DNA of 64,000 nt from Bartonella gabonensis (GCF_903679515.1 NZ_CAHOYM010000002.1:62001-126000); one strand, 5' to 3'; counted from the first letter of the stretch, positions 39,671 to 50,830 are shown. Made by a program: numbers and translations. The notes: generated by a model not told the origin, from the sequence alone.

Positions 39671-42600
39671 GTGCACAATATCTTTCATAAAGTACTTTGT
39701 TCTCAAAAGAAGGGAAAAGACCATTTTATTAATACGGATTTTCCTCTTCGTGCAATTTATAAAGTACAAGAAGATCTTTATGACTTAGGGCATGATATAG
39801 CTGCTGGCAAAGAAATTTTACTCCCTGAATATGAAGGAGTAGAAGATTTTCGCAAGAGATTGAATGAAAATGCTAAACTTATCCTTCATACCTTTCAGAC
39901 CAGTGATTTTGCTGCTCGAAATGATGAAACTATCGCACCGTCTGCTCAATGGCTCATTGATAATCATTACACTATTGATAAAACCATACAACAGCTACGC
40001 CGTAACCTCCCCAAGACCTTCATAAAGCAACTTCCTCTTTCTACACAAGAAGCAAGAATCCCACGCATTTTTGCTTTAACTTGGCTTTATATTGCGCATA
40101 CCGATAGCAACTTCTCACAAGAAACACTGACAGTTATGATCAATGGGTTTCAAGAAGTTTGTGCGCTCACAATTGGAGAATTATGGGCTCTTCCTTCTGT
40201 CATAAAAATGCTGCTCATTGAAAATGTTCGTCGTCTTTCAGTGCGTATCGAAAAAGCGCGGCAGATGCGTCATCTTGCTAGTCAAGTAGCTGATAAAATT
40301 TCTCTTGTAGAAAATAAAATAAGTCTAAACGCTCTTTTTACGCAGTACAAATTATTCACTAATGACCCAACTTTTTCAGCGCATTTATTTTATCGCTTGC
40401 GCAGTGCATCTGTCGATTCAACTGCAGCATTAACTTGGCTTGAAAAGCAATTAGAAAGTCAAGGCAGTAGCTTAGAAAGTGCAACAGCCGATGAACACAC
40501 CCGACAAGCCGCAGATGGTGTGACCATGGGCAATATTATCCGTGCTCTTAAAGCGATAGATGATGTTGATTGGAACGTATGGTTTGAAACAGTGAGTTGT
40601 ATCGATGCTATTTTGCGTAAAAATAGTGATTTTTCTGAAATTGATTCCCGTTCACGCAATATTTATCGACAAGTCATTGAAAAAATTGCACGCTTTTCGT
40701 CTCTTAGCGAGCTAGAAGTTGCACATAAATCTGTAGAAATGGCAAGTCCTACTTTTGAAGACATGCCTCATTATTCCTCTGTTGGTTGGTATCTTGTTGG
40801 TGATGGTCGTAGCATATTTGAAAAGGCTTGTGGATATACTCCGCCTCTTCTCATAAAATGGGCACGTGCTTTTTATTGCTTAAAACTGAGAGTCATTGCT
40901 GTTCCTGTCTCTTTTCTGACACTTGCTCTTTTGCTTACAGTTTACACCCTTTTACAAATATCTGGCATGACACTATGGATGTCCCTTTGCTTCATTGTAT
41001 TGGCACTTTTTCCTGCTATGGATGCGGCTTATTCTTTATTTAACACTGTTGTTTCGTGGTTTGTTCCATCAAGACAGCTTATTGGTTATGAATATAAAGA
41101 AGGTATACCAAGATATGCACGTACAATGGTTGTTGTGCCTACTTTGATAACATCACGCGATGATATTGATGCACAAGTGCACACTCTTGAAGTGCATTAT
41201 CTTTCCAATCCTAAAGGTGCTATCCATTTTGCACTCATTACAGATTGGGTGGATGCTTCCTTGAGAGAAACGCAAGATGATCTTGATTTGTTGCGCTATG
41301 CGCAAAGAAGCATTGATAAACTCAATGGTCGTTATCATCGTGATGAACTTCCTGTTTTTTTTCTTTTACATCGCCGACGTCTTTATAATAGCGGAGAGAA
41401 ATGTTGGATGGGATGGGAACGAAAGCGGGGAAAACTTCATGAACTCAATCGCCTCTTAAGAGGCGATAAAAATACGAGCTTTTATCCTCCCGATCCACAT
41501 CTTCCTATGGATTGCCGTTTTATTATGACGCTGGATTGTGATGCACGTCTTACTCCTGGGAGTGTTACAAAACTTGTTGGAAAGCTTAACCATCCACTCA
41601 ATCATCCTATTTTTGATCCGCAAAGTGGAAAGATTGTAAAAGGCTATAGCGTTTTGCAACCACGCATTATTCCTTCTCTGACAACAGGAAAAAAAACATC
41701 AATTTTCCAACGGGTTTTTTCTACCAGCCGCGGTATTGATCCTTATGTTTTTGCTGTTTCTGATACTTATCAAGATCTTTTAGGAGAAGGGACTTTTATC
41801 GGTAAAGGTCTTTATAATATTGATGCATTTGAACAAGCACTTGACGGTAAAGTCAAAGAAAATACTGTTCTCAGTCACGATCTCTTAGAAGGAGGATATG
41901 CCCGTACGGCTCTGGTCAGTAGCATAGCAGTTATTGAGGACTATCCAACAACTTATAATATTGATGTTACACGTTATCATCGCTGGATTCGTGGTGATTG
42001 GCAACTTTTACCTTATCTTTTTTTCCCCCGTCAAATAAGCTCCGTGACGCGTTGGAAAATGCAGGATAATTTGCGTCGTTCTCTTACACCACTCATGTGG
42101 TTAATCGCAGCATTTGCAGGATGGGCTCTTTTGCCATTAAAGAGTGTAATCCTCTGGCAGATATTTTTGTTGCTTAGCATCTTCATTGCACCCATTTTAT
42201 GTATATTAAAAACGTTTGTCTCATTCAATATAGATCATTCTTTACGCGGACATTTTCAATTAATTTGGCATAAAACTGTTCTTACAAGCGCTGATATATT
42301 TCTTAAGACGACTTTTCTGGCTCATTCGGCGTATTTTATGACGGATGCGATTATTCGTACACTCTATCGCATGATGATTTCAAAACAGCATCTTCTTGAA
42401 TGGAAAACTTTTGTCGCAACAAAATCAATGCCCAATAATTTGCGTTTCTACGTGCTTACAATGGCACCAGCATCGCTTATTGGGGCTCTTGCCCTAACAT
42501 TCCCTCTTTTTTTTGATAGTTTTGCAAGCTTTATCGCTTTGCCTTTTGGGATAGTATGGTTGTTTTCACCTTTCATTGCTTGGTTTGTCAGTCGACCTTC

Positions 42601-45600
42601 AACATTTCAAGATAGCCTCGAACTTTCTTCAAAAGATGAAAAAATACTCCGCTCTATTGCACGGAGGACATGGCTTTATTATGCAACCTTTGTCAATGCA
42701 CAAAACAACTATTTGCCTCCCGATAATTTTCAAGAAGATCCTGAACCTCTTGTTGCTCAACGTACATCTCCTACGAATATCGGGGTTTATCTCCTTTCTG
42801 TTATTGCGGCACGTGATTTTGGCTGGATTGGTTTTGAAGAGACCATGACGCGTATTGAATGTACCTTACGCTCTCTTGCAAAAATGGAAAAGTTCCGTGG
42901 TCATTTCTATAATTGGTATGCAACGGATACACTCAGACCTCTTTTGCCCACTTATGTCTCAACTGTTGATTCAGGAAATCTTGCCGGTCATTTGGTAACA
43001 CTCTCTTCTGCTTTAAGGGAATGGGCTGAAAAACCACATGTTTTTTTTCAAAGTGATCGAGAAGGCTTATCAGATGTTCTTGCTATTCTTGAAGAAACGG
43101 TTAAAGAAATTCCAGATCATCAACCCAGTTTACGCGTTTTACGCCAAAAAATTGAAGAAAAAATCGCTCGTTTTCATTACTCTGTCCGTACTTTTGTAGA
43201 ACAAGAAAATACGCTCCCTTCTCACCTCAAGGATCTTTCACATGCAGCCCACGATATTGAACACTTAGTCGATGAACTCGACCAAAAAATTCAAACAATA
43301 GAATCTGCGCGTGCACTTTCCTGGGTTAAATGCCTTATCGAAACTTGCGACGCTCATCATCATGATGCAATTGCTCATTGTGATACTGAAAAATTGTGCG
43401 AAAAACTAAACAGGTTGGCTATAGCTGCACGGCAAATAGCCTTTGATATGAAATTTGATTTTTTAGAACAACCTAAACGGCATCTCTTATCCATTGGATA
43501 TCGTGTTCAAGAAAACAAACTCGATGAAAATTGTTATGATCTACTTGCTTCAGAGGTACGTCTTGCAAGCTTTTTTGCTATCGCAAAAGGCGATATAAAA
43601 CTTAAACATTGGTTTCATCTTGGTCGACTCCTCGTCCCCATTGGTTGGAATGGTGCCCTTTTATCATGGTCTGGTTCCATGTTTGAATATCTTATGCCAT
43701 CTCTTGTTATGCGTGAACCTTTAGGCTCTCTCCTAGATCAAACCAATCGACGGATTATTCGTCATCAAATAGAATACGCCCACAAACGAGAATTACCATG
43801 GGGTATTTCGGAAGCTGCATTTAATGCTCGTGATCACTTAATGAATTACCAATATGCCAATTTTGGTGTTCCAAGCTTAGGACTCCAACGTGGTCTCTCA
43901 CGTAATGCTGTTATTGCTCCCTATGCCAGCCTTCTAGCGGCACAATATGTACCTCACAAAGCCATCAATAATTTAAAACGGTTGCGTGATTTTGGAGCTT
44001 TAGGAACATATGGTTATTACGATTCTATTGACTTTACCGCCTCACGCGTGAAGACAGGAGAAAAATACGCTGTTGTACGAAATTATTATGCACACCATCA
44101 TGGCATGTCCATTCTCGCTGTTGACAATGTTATTTTTCAAGGACGGATGCGTGATCGCTTTCACCGTGATCCAATCATTGAAGCCGTACAATTGTTATTA
44201 CAGGAAAGAGCGCTGCACCACATTCCTATCATTCATACCAAAGTTGCTTATCACATGCGTGATAATTCTCAAGAATTTAACGATGCTCCTTTGCGTATTA
44301 TCAAGAACCCGCTGCTTAAACCATGTGCCACTTTGCTCTTATCCAATGGTTCCTATTCTATAATGTTGACAGCGAATGGTTCTGGCTACAGCCGTTGGCA
44401 TGATTATTCAATTACGCGCTTTATTCCTGATGCAACAGAAGATCAACAAGGTACTTTATTCTTTCTGCGTGATACGCATAGTGGTCGGTGGTGGTCGGTT
44501 ACAGGTGAACCAACACGCGTTGTTGAAGAAGAAGCAGTCTGTACTTTTACAGATGAAAAAGCTGAATATACAAAAGTGGTTGATGGTATTAAGTCAACAC
44601 TTGAATGTCTTATTACATCTTCAGGGTGTGGTGAGGGTAGACGTATTCAACTTATCAATACAACACATAAAGACCGTCTCATTGAAATAACCTCTTATGG
44701 TGAACTTACACTTGCAACTATAGATTCAGATTGTGCTCATCCTGTCTTTTCACGTATGTTTATAGAGACAGAAATTGCTGAAGAAGGAAAAACAATTTTT
44801 GCTAAAAGGCGTAAACGCTCTCCTCAAGACCCTGAGATTCATATTGCCCATTTTGTCACTGGTCCAACGGATATTTTTACAGAAACAGAAGCCGAAACAA
44901 ATCGCTCGTTATTTATTGGTCGAGGGCGTTCTATTCACCGACCTGCTGCATTTGATAAAAATACTCGTTTTCGTAACAGTCAAGGTTGTGTTCTTGATCC
45001 GATTGTCTCACTGCGATGCCGTGTAAAAATTCCAGCACATGAAAAAGTTGAGCTCATTTTTTGGACTTTTGCTGCGTATACCAAAGAAACACTGCTCAAT
45101 CATATTAAATATTATCGACAACCCAATATATTCCAGCAAGAATTTTCAATGGCATGGACACGCTCGCAAGTATCGCTGTATCAGAGTGGTATTGACCTTA
45201 AAAAAGCTATTGTCTATCAAAAATATGCAACACCGCTTATCTATTCTGGTCGAATATGGCCTCTTCCTTCAAAAAACTTAGCAAAAACACTTGGTCAACA
45301 ATCTGATCTTTGGCCCATGTCCATTTCAGGAGATATTCCACTGTGTCTTCTCAGATTAAATAACGAGAGTGATATTGCTGTTGTACGTGAGCTGCTGAAA
45401 GCACATGAATATTGGCATATGCGTGGGCTCATTGTCGATCTGGTCATTCTCAATGAACAAGCATCTTCTTATATACAGAATACACAACATGCTGTCGAAT
45501 GGGTATGTGAATCTTATCGCCACCACACTCATGACACAGAGGCACGTCAACATATTTTTACGCTTCGGCGTGATCAGATGAATGAACAGAGTTTTAATAC

Positions 45601-48250
45601 ACTTCTTGCGTCAGCTCGTATTGTTTTGCATGCCCAAAATGGTTCTTTGTCTGAACAGCTGAAACGAATTGATGGAAGTGATTTCGATTTAGCAACTCGT
45701 AAGAGTCATCACGAGTTTCATTATAAATTAAACTCCCCAAAATATAACGAAGAAAGATATGGAACAAAAAAAACTGAACAAAGCCTCTTTTCTTCCATTG
45801 GTCTTATCAGTCAACAAAAATCTTTTCCTACCCCCGTTGACGGAAAAGACCTACAATATTGGAATGGTTATGGTGGATTTAATCATCATAACTATTATGT
45901 GATCCGACTTCGAGGACATATCTCCACACCCCATCCGTGGATTAACGTTATTGCTAACAAAAGCTTTGGCTTTCATGTCTCTGCTGAAGGTGCACTCTTT
46001 ACTTGGGCGCACAATAGTCGCGATTATCAATTGACCCCTTGGAGTAATGATCCTGTTTCCAATCGTCCAGGGGAAGCTCTTTATCTTGTAGACCGCCTGT
46101 CTTTAAAACGTTTCTCACCCGTTTCTGCTGTAGAATGTGATGAAAATATTGTCTACGAGGCTTGTCATGGTTTTGGATTCTCAACTTTTAAATCAACACA
46201 TTCAGAAATCGCATTAGAACTGACTCATACACTCGACCTAGAGAAACCTGTTCGTTTTTCACGTCTTATCCTCACGAATGAAGGGGAAAAACCACGCAGT
46301 TTACGCCTTTATAATTATGTTGAATGGGTTTTGGGAAATGTCCGTACAAAATATGCTCCCTTCATTGTTCCCTCTTATGAAGCTAAATGGGGGGCACATT
46401 TTATTCAAAATCCCTATCACATTAAAAAATCTCAACAAGTTACATTTTTATCAGCTTCCGAGAGACCAACCAGCACCACAACCAATCGCAGCGAATTTAT
46501 TGGTGTAACGGGAACCGTAACACATCCAAATGCGATCCGCAAAGCCAATGCACTTTCCAATACCATTGAAGCAGGATGTGATCCTTGTTCAGCATTTGCT
46601 TATGATATTGACCTTCTTCCAGGACAAACAAAAGAAATTATCTTCTATCTTGGCTGTGCTGAAAATAGAAAAGAAGCTGAAAAATTACTCAATCAAGTAC
46701 GTGCAAATGATTTTGAAACTTTGCTTACACAACAAAAACAATATTGGAGTGATTTTGTTTCACCACTCCAAGTAAAAACACCTGATCCTTCTTTTGATAT
46801 TATGGTCAATTATTGGCTTCCTTACCAAATCTATTCTTGCCGCATGATGGCACGTGCTGCCTTTTATCAAGCTAGTGGTGCATTTGGCTTTCGTGACCAA
46901 TTACAAGATAGTCTCTCTTTATTATTATTAAAACCACAACTAGCGCGTGAACAATTATTAAATGCCGTAGCACATCAATTCCCTGAAGGTGATGTACAAC
47001 ATTGGTGGTTACCTGACACCAATGCAGGTGTTCGCACACGCATTTCTGATGACATTGTTTGGCTTGCATATGCAACAGCTCTTTATGTCAACACTACTGG
47101 CGATGATGCCTTTCTTGATATTCTCATTCCTTTTATTGAAGAAGATGTTCTCAATAGTGGACAACAGGATTCTTATTTTCAACCCACCCAATCCTCAAAG
47201 GTTGCAACAGTTTATGAACATTGTGCTTTGGCTTTAAATCTTGCCATAAAGCGCTGTGGATCTCATGGTCTTCCCCTTATTTTAGGGGGTGATTGGAATG
47301 ATGGCATGAATTTAGTAGGTGCGCGAGGGAAAGGTGAAAGCACTTGGTTAGGGTGGTTTCTTGGGTGCACACTACAAGCATTTATCCCCCTTGCAAAAAA
47401 ACGTGATGATAACACTCGCGTACAAGCATGGAGTGCATATTTTGAGCGTTTGAAAAAATCTCTAGAAAAAAATAGTTGGGATGGTGCTTGGTATAGACGT
47501 GGTTATTTTGATGATGGAACGCCTCTTGGCTCTCAAATCAATGATGAATGCCAAATTGATACCATTGCTCAATCTTGGGCTGTCATTTCTCAAATGGCAC
47601 CGCTTGAGCGCCAAAAACAAGCTATGGCTTCAATGCTTGAACGTCTCTATGATAAACAAGGAAAACTTCTACGTCTTTTCTGGCCCCCTTTTGATAAAAC
47701 AACTCTCGAACCTGGTTATATAAAAGGTTATCCCCCAGGCATTCGAGAAAATGGTGGGCAATACACGCATGGTGCTATTTGGAGCATTTTAGCGCTTGCA
47801 CAAATGGATGAAAGCGATAAAGCCTATCATTTATTTTCCACGATTAACCCTATTAATCATGGACAAAATCCTGAAACTTATCGTGTTGAACCTTATGTGA
47901 TGGCCGCAGATATCTACGCTGTTGAACCACACCGTGGACAAGGTGGTTGGACATGGTATACAGGTTCAGCAGGCTGGTTCTATCACGCTGCAACACAAGC
48001 TATTCTTGGGATTCATCGTAAAGGTGATTTCTTATTTTTACATCCACACTTGCCTTCCTTCTGGCCTGAATATGAAGCAAAAATGAAATTTTATGAGGCT
48101 GTTTATATTCTTAAGGTGAAATGGGGATCTAAAAATACACTCAATGTTAATGGGAAAGAATATGCTCATGTTCAAACAGGGATAAAGTTGGAAAAAACCG
48201 GAAAACATGAAATTATACGCACACTTAAATCTTTAAAACAGAAAAATTAA
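39671..48250 (+). CDS. cgs: Cyclic beta-1,2-glucan synthase (NdvB/ChvB/Cgs)
   Basis: At 2,859 residues this is a full-length member of the family that starts, elongates and cyclises periplasmic beta-1,2-glucan. Order of parts: N-terminal cytosolic region (1-400); membrane helices near 410-465; the glycosyltransferase GT84 domain with DCD in MTLDCDARLTPG near residue 620 and later a RWIRGDWQ motif; more membrane helices near 815-870 and 930-1000; glycoamylase-like and carbohydrate-binding regions; and a C-terminal GH94 phosphorylase-like domain with GGDWNDGMN near residue 2540, which sets chain length. It starts with GTG. No internal stop or frameshift interrupts it, although it makes up 13% of the window, which argues for selection. 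Cyclic glucan is needed for osmotic adaptation and, in Brucella, for intracellular survival. Confidence 0.95.
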   Translation: MHNIFHKVLCSQKKGKDHFINTDFPLRAIYKVQEDLYDLGHDIAAGKEILLPEYEGVEDFRKRLNENAKLILHTFQTSDFAARNDETIAPSAQWLIDNHYTIDKTIQQLRRNLPKTFIKQLPLSTQEARIPRIFALTWLYIAHTDSNFSQETLTVMINGFQEVCALTIGELWALPSVIKMLLIENVRRLSVRIEKARQMRHLASQVADKISLVENKISLNALFTQYKLFTNDPTFSAHLFYRLRSASVDSTAALTWLEKQLESQGSSLESATADEHTRQAADGVTMGNIIRALKAIDDVDWNVWFETVSCIDAILRKNSDFSEIDSRSRNIYRQVIEKIARFSSLSELEVAHKSVEMASPTFEDMPHYSSVGWYLVGDGRSIFEKACGYTPPLLIKWARAFYCLKLRVIAVPVSFLTLALLLTVYTLLQISGMTLWMSLCFIVLALFPAMDAAYSLFNTVVSWFVPSRQLIGYEYKEGIPRYARTMVVVPTLITSRDDIDAQVHTLEVHYLSNPKGAIHFALITDWVDASLRETQDDLDLLRYAQRSIDKLNGRYHRDELPVFFLLHRRRLYNSGEKCWMGWERKRGKLHELNRLLRGDKNTSFYPPDPHLPMDCRFIMTLDCDARLTPGSVTKLVGKLNHPLNHPIFDPQSGKIVKGYSVLQPRIIPSLTTGKKTSIFQRVFSTSRGIDPYVFAVSDTYQDLLGEGTFIGKGLYNIDAFEQALDGKVKENTVLSHDLLEGGYARTALVSSIAVIEDYPTTYNIDVTRYHRWIRGDWQLLPYLFFPRQISSVTRWKMQDNLRRSLTPLMWLIAAFAGWALLPLKSVILWQIFLLLSIFIAPILCILKTFVSFNIDHSLRGHFQLIWHKTVLTSADIFLKTTFLAHSAYFMTDAIIRTLYRMMISKQHLLEWKTFVATKSMPNNLRFYVLTMAPASLIGALALTFPLFFDSFASFIALPFGIVWLFSPFIAWFVSRPSTFQDSLELSSKDEKILRSIARRTWLYYATFVNAQNNYLPPDNFQEDPEPLVAQRTSPTNIGVYLLSVIAARDFGWIGFEETMTRIECTLRSLAKMEKFRGHFYNWYATDTLRPLLPTYVSTVDSGNLAGHLVTLSSALREWAEKPHVFFQSDREGLSDVLAILEETVKEIPDHQPSLRVLRQKIEEKIARFHYSVRTFVEQENTLPSHLKDLSHAAHDIEHLVDELDQKIQTIESARALSWVKCLIETCDAHHHDAIAHCDTEKLCEKLNRLAIAARQIAFDMKFDFLEQPKRHLLSIGYRVQENKLDENCYDLLASEVRLASFFAIAKGDIKLKHWFHLGRLLVPIGWNGALLSWSGSMFEYLMPSLVMREPLGSLLDQTNRRIIRHQIEYAHKRELPWGISEAAFNARDHLMNYQYANFGVPSLGLQRGLSRNAVIAPYASLLAAQYVPHKAINNLKRLRDFGALGTYGYYDSIDFTASRVKTGEKYAVVRNYYAHHHGMSILAVDNVIFQGRMRDRFHRDPIIEAVQLLLQERALHHIPIIHTKVAYHMRDNSQEFNDAPLRIIKNPLLKPCATLLLSNGSYSIMLTANGSGYSRWHDYSITRFIPDATEDQQGTLFFLRDTHSGRWWSVTGEPTRVVEEEAVCTFTDEKAEYTKVVDGIKSTLECLITSSGCGEGRRIQLINTTHKDRLIEITSYGELTLATIDSDCAHPVFSRMFIETEIAEEGKTIFAKRRKRSPQDPEIHIAHFVTGPTDIFTETEAETNRSLFIGRGRSIHRPAAFDKNTRFRNSQGCVLDPIVSLRCRVKIPAHEKVELIFWTFAAYTKETLLNHIKYYRQPNIFQQEFSMAWTRSQVSLYQSGIDLKKAIVYQKYATPLIYSGRIWPLPSKNLAKTLGQQSDLWPMSISGDIPLCLLRLNNESDIAVVRELLKAHEYWHMRGLIVDLVILNEQASSYIQNTQHAVEWVCESYRHHTHDTEARQHIFTLRRDQMNEQSFNTLLASARIVLHAQNGSLSEQLKRIDGSDFDLATRKSHHEFHYKLNSPKYNEERYGTKKTEQSLFSSIGLISQQKSFPTPVDGKDLQYWNGYGGFNHHNYYVIRLRGHISTPHPWINVIANKSFGFHVSAEGALFTWAHNSRDYQLTPWSNDPVSNRPGEALYLVDRLSLKRFSPVSAVECDENIVYEACHGFGFSTFKSTHSEIALELTHTLDLEKPVRFSRLILTNEGEKPRSLRLYNYVEWVLGNVRTKYAPFIVPSYEAKWGAHFIQNPYHIKKSQQVTFLSASERPTSTTTNRSEFIGVTGTVTHPNAIRKANALSNTIEAGCDPCSAFAYDIDLLPGQTKEIIFYLGCAENRKEAEKLLNQVRANDFETLLTQQKQYWSDFVSPLQVKTPDPSFDIMVNYWLPYQIYSCRMMARAAFYQASGAFGFRDQLQDSLSLLLLKPQLAREQLLNAVAHQFPEGDVQHWWLPDTNAGVRTRISDDIVWLAYATALYVNTTGDDAFLDILIPFIEEDVLNSGQQDSYFQPTQSSKVATVYEHCALALNLAIKRCGSHGLPLILGGDWNDGMNLVGARGKGESTWLGWFLGCTLQAFIPLAKKRDDNTRVQAWSAYFERLKKSLEKNSWDGAWYRRGYFDDGTPLGSQINDECQIDTIAQSWAVISQMAPLERQKQAMASMLERLYDKQGKLLRLFWPPFDKTTLEPGYIKGYPPGIRENGGQYTHGAIWSILALAQMDESDKAYHLFSTINPINHGQNPETYRVEPYVMAADIYAVEPHRGQGGWTWYTGSAGWFYHAATQAILGIHRKGDFLFLHPHLPSFWPEYEAKMKFYEAVYILKVKWGSKNTLNVNGKEYAHVQTGIKLEKTGKHEIIRTLKSLKQKN

Positions 48251-48367
48251 AGGGCTTTTTTTATTCTTGCCCAAAATCTTAGAGTTGTTATAGTTTCTCT
48301 CATTCCTATATGGATCTTGTTGGAGCACAATAATTTTAAATTCTATGAGATTGAAAGAAAGAGGATT

Positions 48368-49672
48368 ATGAATCATCCAGATATCGCGAGGCGTGTTTAC
48401 AATCATACCTGGAAACTTGATCCTATTATTCGTTCACTTCTTGATACGGATTTTTATAAACTTCTTATGGTACAGATGATTTGGGGGCTTTATCCCACTG
48501 TTAATGCCACTTTTTCCCTCATAAATCGCTCTAAAACAATACAGCTTGCCGACGATATTGATGAGGGTGAATTACGTGCCCAACTTGATCACGCTCTTAG
48601 TTTGCGCTTTACAAAAAAAGAAATGATCTGGCTTGCTGGTAATACATTTTATGGACGCAAACAAATTTTTGAACCGAGTTTTCTTCAGTGGCTTGAGAAT
48701 TTTCAACTTCCAGAATATGAACTCATCCGAAAAGATAGCCAATATACTCTTAATTTTTATGGTTCATGGGCCCATAGCTCCATGTGGGAAATTCCAGCCC
48801 TTGCTATTGTTAGTGAATTACGTTCACGTGCCGCTATGAAAAGCCTAGGTCGCTTTGCTCTTGATGTACTTTATGCACGTGCTAAAGCAAAAATGTGGAG
48901 TAAAGTTGAACGTCTTAAAAAATTGCCTGATATTAAAATATCCGACTTTGGTACAAGGCGCCGCCATTCTTTTTTATGGCAGCGCTGGTGTGTTGAAGCC
49001 TTAAAAGAAGGTATTGGCAATTCTTTTACGGGGACTTCTAATGTTCTTCTCGCCATGGATACAGATTTAGAAGCTCTTGGAACCAATGCGCATGAATTGC
49101 CGATGGTCATTGCTGCTCTTAGCAACAACGATGATGAATTACGTAGAGCTCCGTATCAAGTTTTACAAGATTGGAATCGTTATTATGGTGGAAATCTTCT
49201 TATTGTTTTACCTGATACCTTTGGTACAGAAGCATTTTTATGCGATGCCCCAGATTGGGTAGCAGATTGGACGGGTTTTAGACCAGATAGTGCCCCCCCT
49301 ATTGAAGGGGGCGAACGCATTATTCAATGGTGGAAAGAAAAAGGGAAAGATCCACACAAAAAACTCTTAATTTTTTCTGATGCACTTGATGTCGATACGA
49401 TTGAAAAAACCTATCATCATTTCCATGGAAAAGTGCGCATGAGTTTTGGCTGGGGAACAGACTTGACAAATGATTTTGCAGGCTGTGCCCCTCAAGAAAT
49501 AACAACCCTTGATGCTCTTTCCCTTGTTTGTAAGGTAACCCATGCTAATGGACGGCCAGCTGTAAAACTTTCAGATAACCCTGAAAAAACCATCGGTGAA
49601 CCGCAAGAAGTAAAACGTTATATCAAGTTTTTTGGCAATGAAAAACGCTTTGCCAAACCCATAAAGATTTAA
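48368..49672 (+). CDS. pncB: Nicotinate phosphoribosyltransferase
   Basis: PncB makes nicotinate mononucleotide from nicotinate and PRPP in NAD salvage. The 434-residue protein shows the N-terminal [13 protein letters not shown], the FGTRRRHSF motif and [10 protein letters not shown]. The start at 48368 follows AAAGAGGA and gives the family length. A longer frame from 48317 has no supporting site. It lies 117 bp after cgs with no strong terminator between. Confidence 0.95.
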   Translation: MNHPDIARRVYNHTWKLDPIIRSLLDTDFYKLLMVQMIWGLYPTVNATFSLINRSKTIQLADDIDEGELRAQLDHALSLRFTKKEMIWLAGNTFYGRKQIFEPSFLQWLENFQLPEYELIRKDSQYTLNFYGSWAHSSMWEIPALAIVSELRSRAAMKSLGRFALDVLYARAKAKMWSKVERLKKLPDIKISDFGTRRRHSFLWQRWCVEALKEGIGNSFTGTSNVLLAMDTDLEALGTNAHELPMVIAALSNNDDELRRAPYQVLQDWNRYYGGNLLIVLPDTFGTEAFLCDAPDWVADWTGFRPDSAPPIEGGERIIQWWKEKGKDPHKKLLIFSDALDVDTIEKTYHHFHGKVRMSFGWGTDLTNDFAGCAPQEITTLDALSLVCKVTHANGRPAVKLSDNPEKTIGEPQEVKRYIKFFGNEKRFAKPIKI

Positions 49673-50032
49673 ATTATAAACATATTTCTATAAACTTAAA
49701 ACAAACCGTTATAGTCACTTTATGCCGACAGATAGATATGGCTTCTATTAGCATTTTAAAAATAGCATCTCTTGATAAAAACGCTTTATCACTACTCCTA
49801 ACAGTGATTTTACTAATCTCTGATTAAGGTCTTCATATATAGCTTTTTTACTTATAAAATTATTTTACAAACATATCATTCATTGCAATAAATTGCTCTA
49901 AAAAGGTTTATCATCTCATATATATTTTTGATATTTGTAACCCTGCAATTGAAGGTAAAAAAATCTCTGCCAATAGCTTTAACGAACCTGCCAATCAAAA
50001 AACTATTTGGTTTGTGCCTTTTCTTTCTCTCA
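49673..50032. other. 360-bp convergent spacer pncB / DUF454 gene
   Basis: A/T-rich sequence with no recognised gene, repeat or clear terminator. Confidence 0.4.
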
Positions 50033-50419
50033 TTATGAAGATGGGCGGGTTACAATATAAAGGACAATAAGCAGCGAAAGTGTGGCAACCAATAAAGCAA
50101 GCCACAAAACAGGATGCGCTATGACGAGAAAAGATAAAAAACCAACTGCTATACTTATAATCGCCAAAATTTTAACAAATGTAGAAATAGCCTTTTTTTC
50201 TTCCCACTGCTTAATAGGTGGACCAAAGATGCGGTGATTATGCAACCAACGATGAAAATGCGGTGATGAGCGAGCGAAGCACCATGAAGCAATTAATAAA
50301 AATGGCACCGTTGGCATAATAGGTAATACTATACCGATAAAGGCTAATACAATCATTGCACAACCTGCTACATAATAGCAAATACACAAAGGGCAAGATA
50401 TTTTAAATTTTTTTTTCAT
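50033..50419 (-). CDS. DUF454 (YbaN-type) inner-membrane protein
   Basis: A 128-residue membrane protein with two to three strongly hydrophobic segments (about residues 13-35 and 82-123) and the family motif LPIMPTVPFLLIASWCFARS ... HRWLHNHRIFGPPI, which defines DUF454/YbaN. The function is unknown. It lies 0.4 kb downstream of the metal-transporter operon on the same strand, but an intervening terminator makes it a separate unit. Confidence 0.82.
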   Translation of the reverse strand: MKKKFKISCPLCICYYVAGCAMIVLAFIGIVLPIMPTVPFLLIASWCFARSSPHFHRWLHNHRIFGPPIKQWEEKKAISTFVKILAIISIAVGFLSFLVIAHPVLWLALLVATLSLLIVLYIVTRPSS

Positions 50420-50625
50420 CCTTTCGTACTATTTTTCTCCATATAAGGTAACTCTACATATTTTCTTGCTTTTTTACATCATGCCTCACGCATATTACTT
50501 TATTCATCATTGTATTTTCAGTGACAACTTCTTCTAAAGCACAAAATAGCTTACGCAATATGATAATCATTTTAAATGGTTTCAAGAAATATAAATAAAT
50601 TTTAAATATAAATAAATTTTCAGGA

Positions 50626-50670
50626 AAAGAAAAAATAAAAAGGCTGCAGAATAAATCAATGCAGCCTTTT
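50626..50670 (-). terminator. Terminator of the sit/yfe operon
   Basis: AAAAGGCTGCA and TGCAGCCTTTT form an 11-bp stem with an 11-nt loop. On the minus strand the stem is followed by TATTTTTTC. It lies 160 bp past the last gene of the operon. Confidence 0.8.
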
Positions 50671-50688
50671 AATTAAGAATGCAGCCTT

Positions 50689-50699
50689 GGGGGGGGGGG
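50689..50699. repeat. Homopolymer of 11 G
   Basis: Eleven G in a row in an otherwise A/T-rich spacer. It lies in the 3' untranslated region of the metal-transporter operon and about 270 bp upstream of the DUF454 gene. Confidence 0.9.
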
Positions 50700-50830
50700 A
50701 GAAATACATACTGCATTCACGTGCTAGACATTAGGAGGAAAAATAACCTAGCGCTGTGCCTTTTATTTAAAACCAACATAAGAGACAATACATAAAAATG
50801 CATGGCTGATATGCATGAATTTTATTATCG

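Larger units (their letters stand above)
50420..50830. other. Spacer with terminator and poly-G tract
   Basis: 411 bp between the transporter operon and the DUF454 gene. It holds the operon terminator (50,626-50,670), a third copy of the AAGGCTGCA arm (50,680-50,688), an 11-G run (50,689-50,699) and the motif TAACCTAGCGCT (50,744-50,755) also found in the rpsA leader. Confidence 0.6.

Noticed and set aside
50689-50699. Poly-G tract as a phase-variation switch inside a reading frame
   Set aside because: It lies in no gene. Only an indirect effect on expression is possible, so it is listed as an observation, not as a switch.
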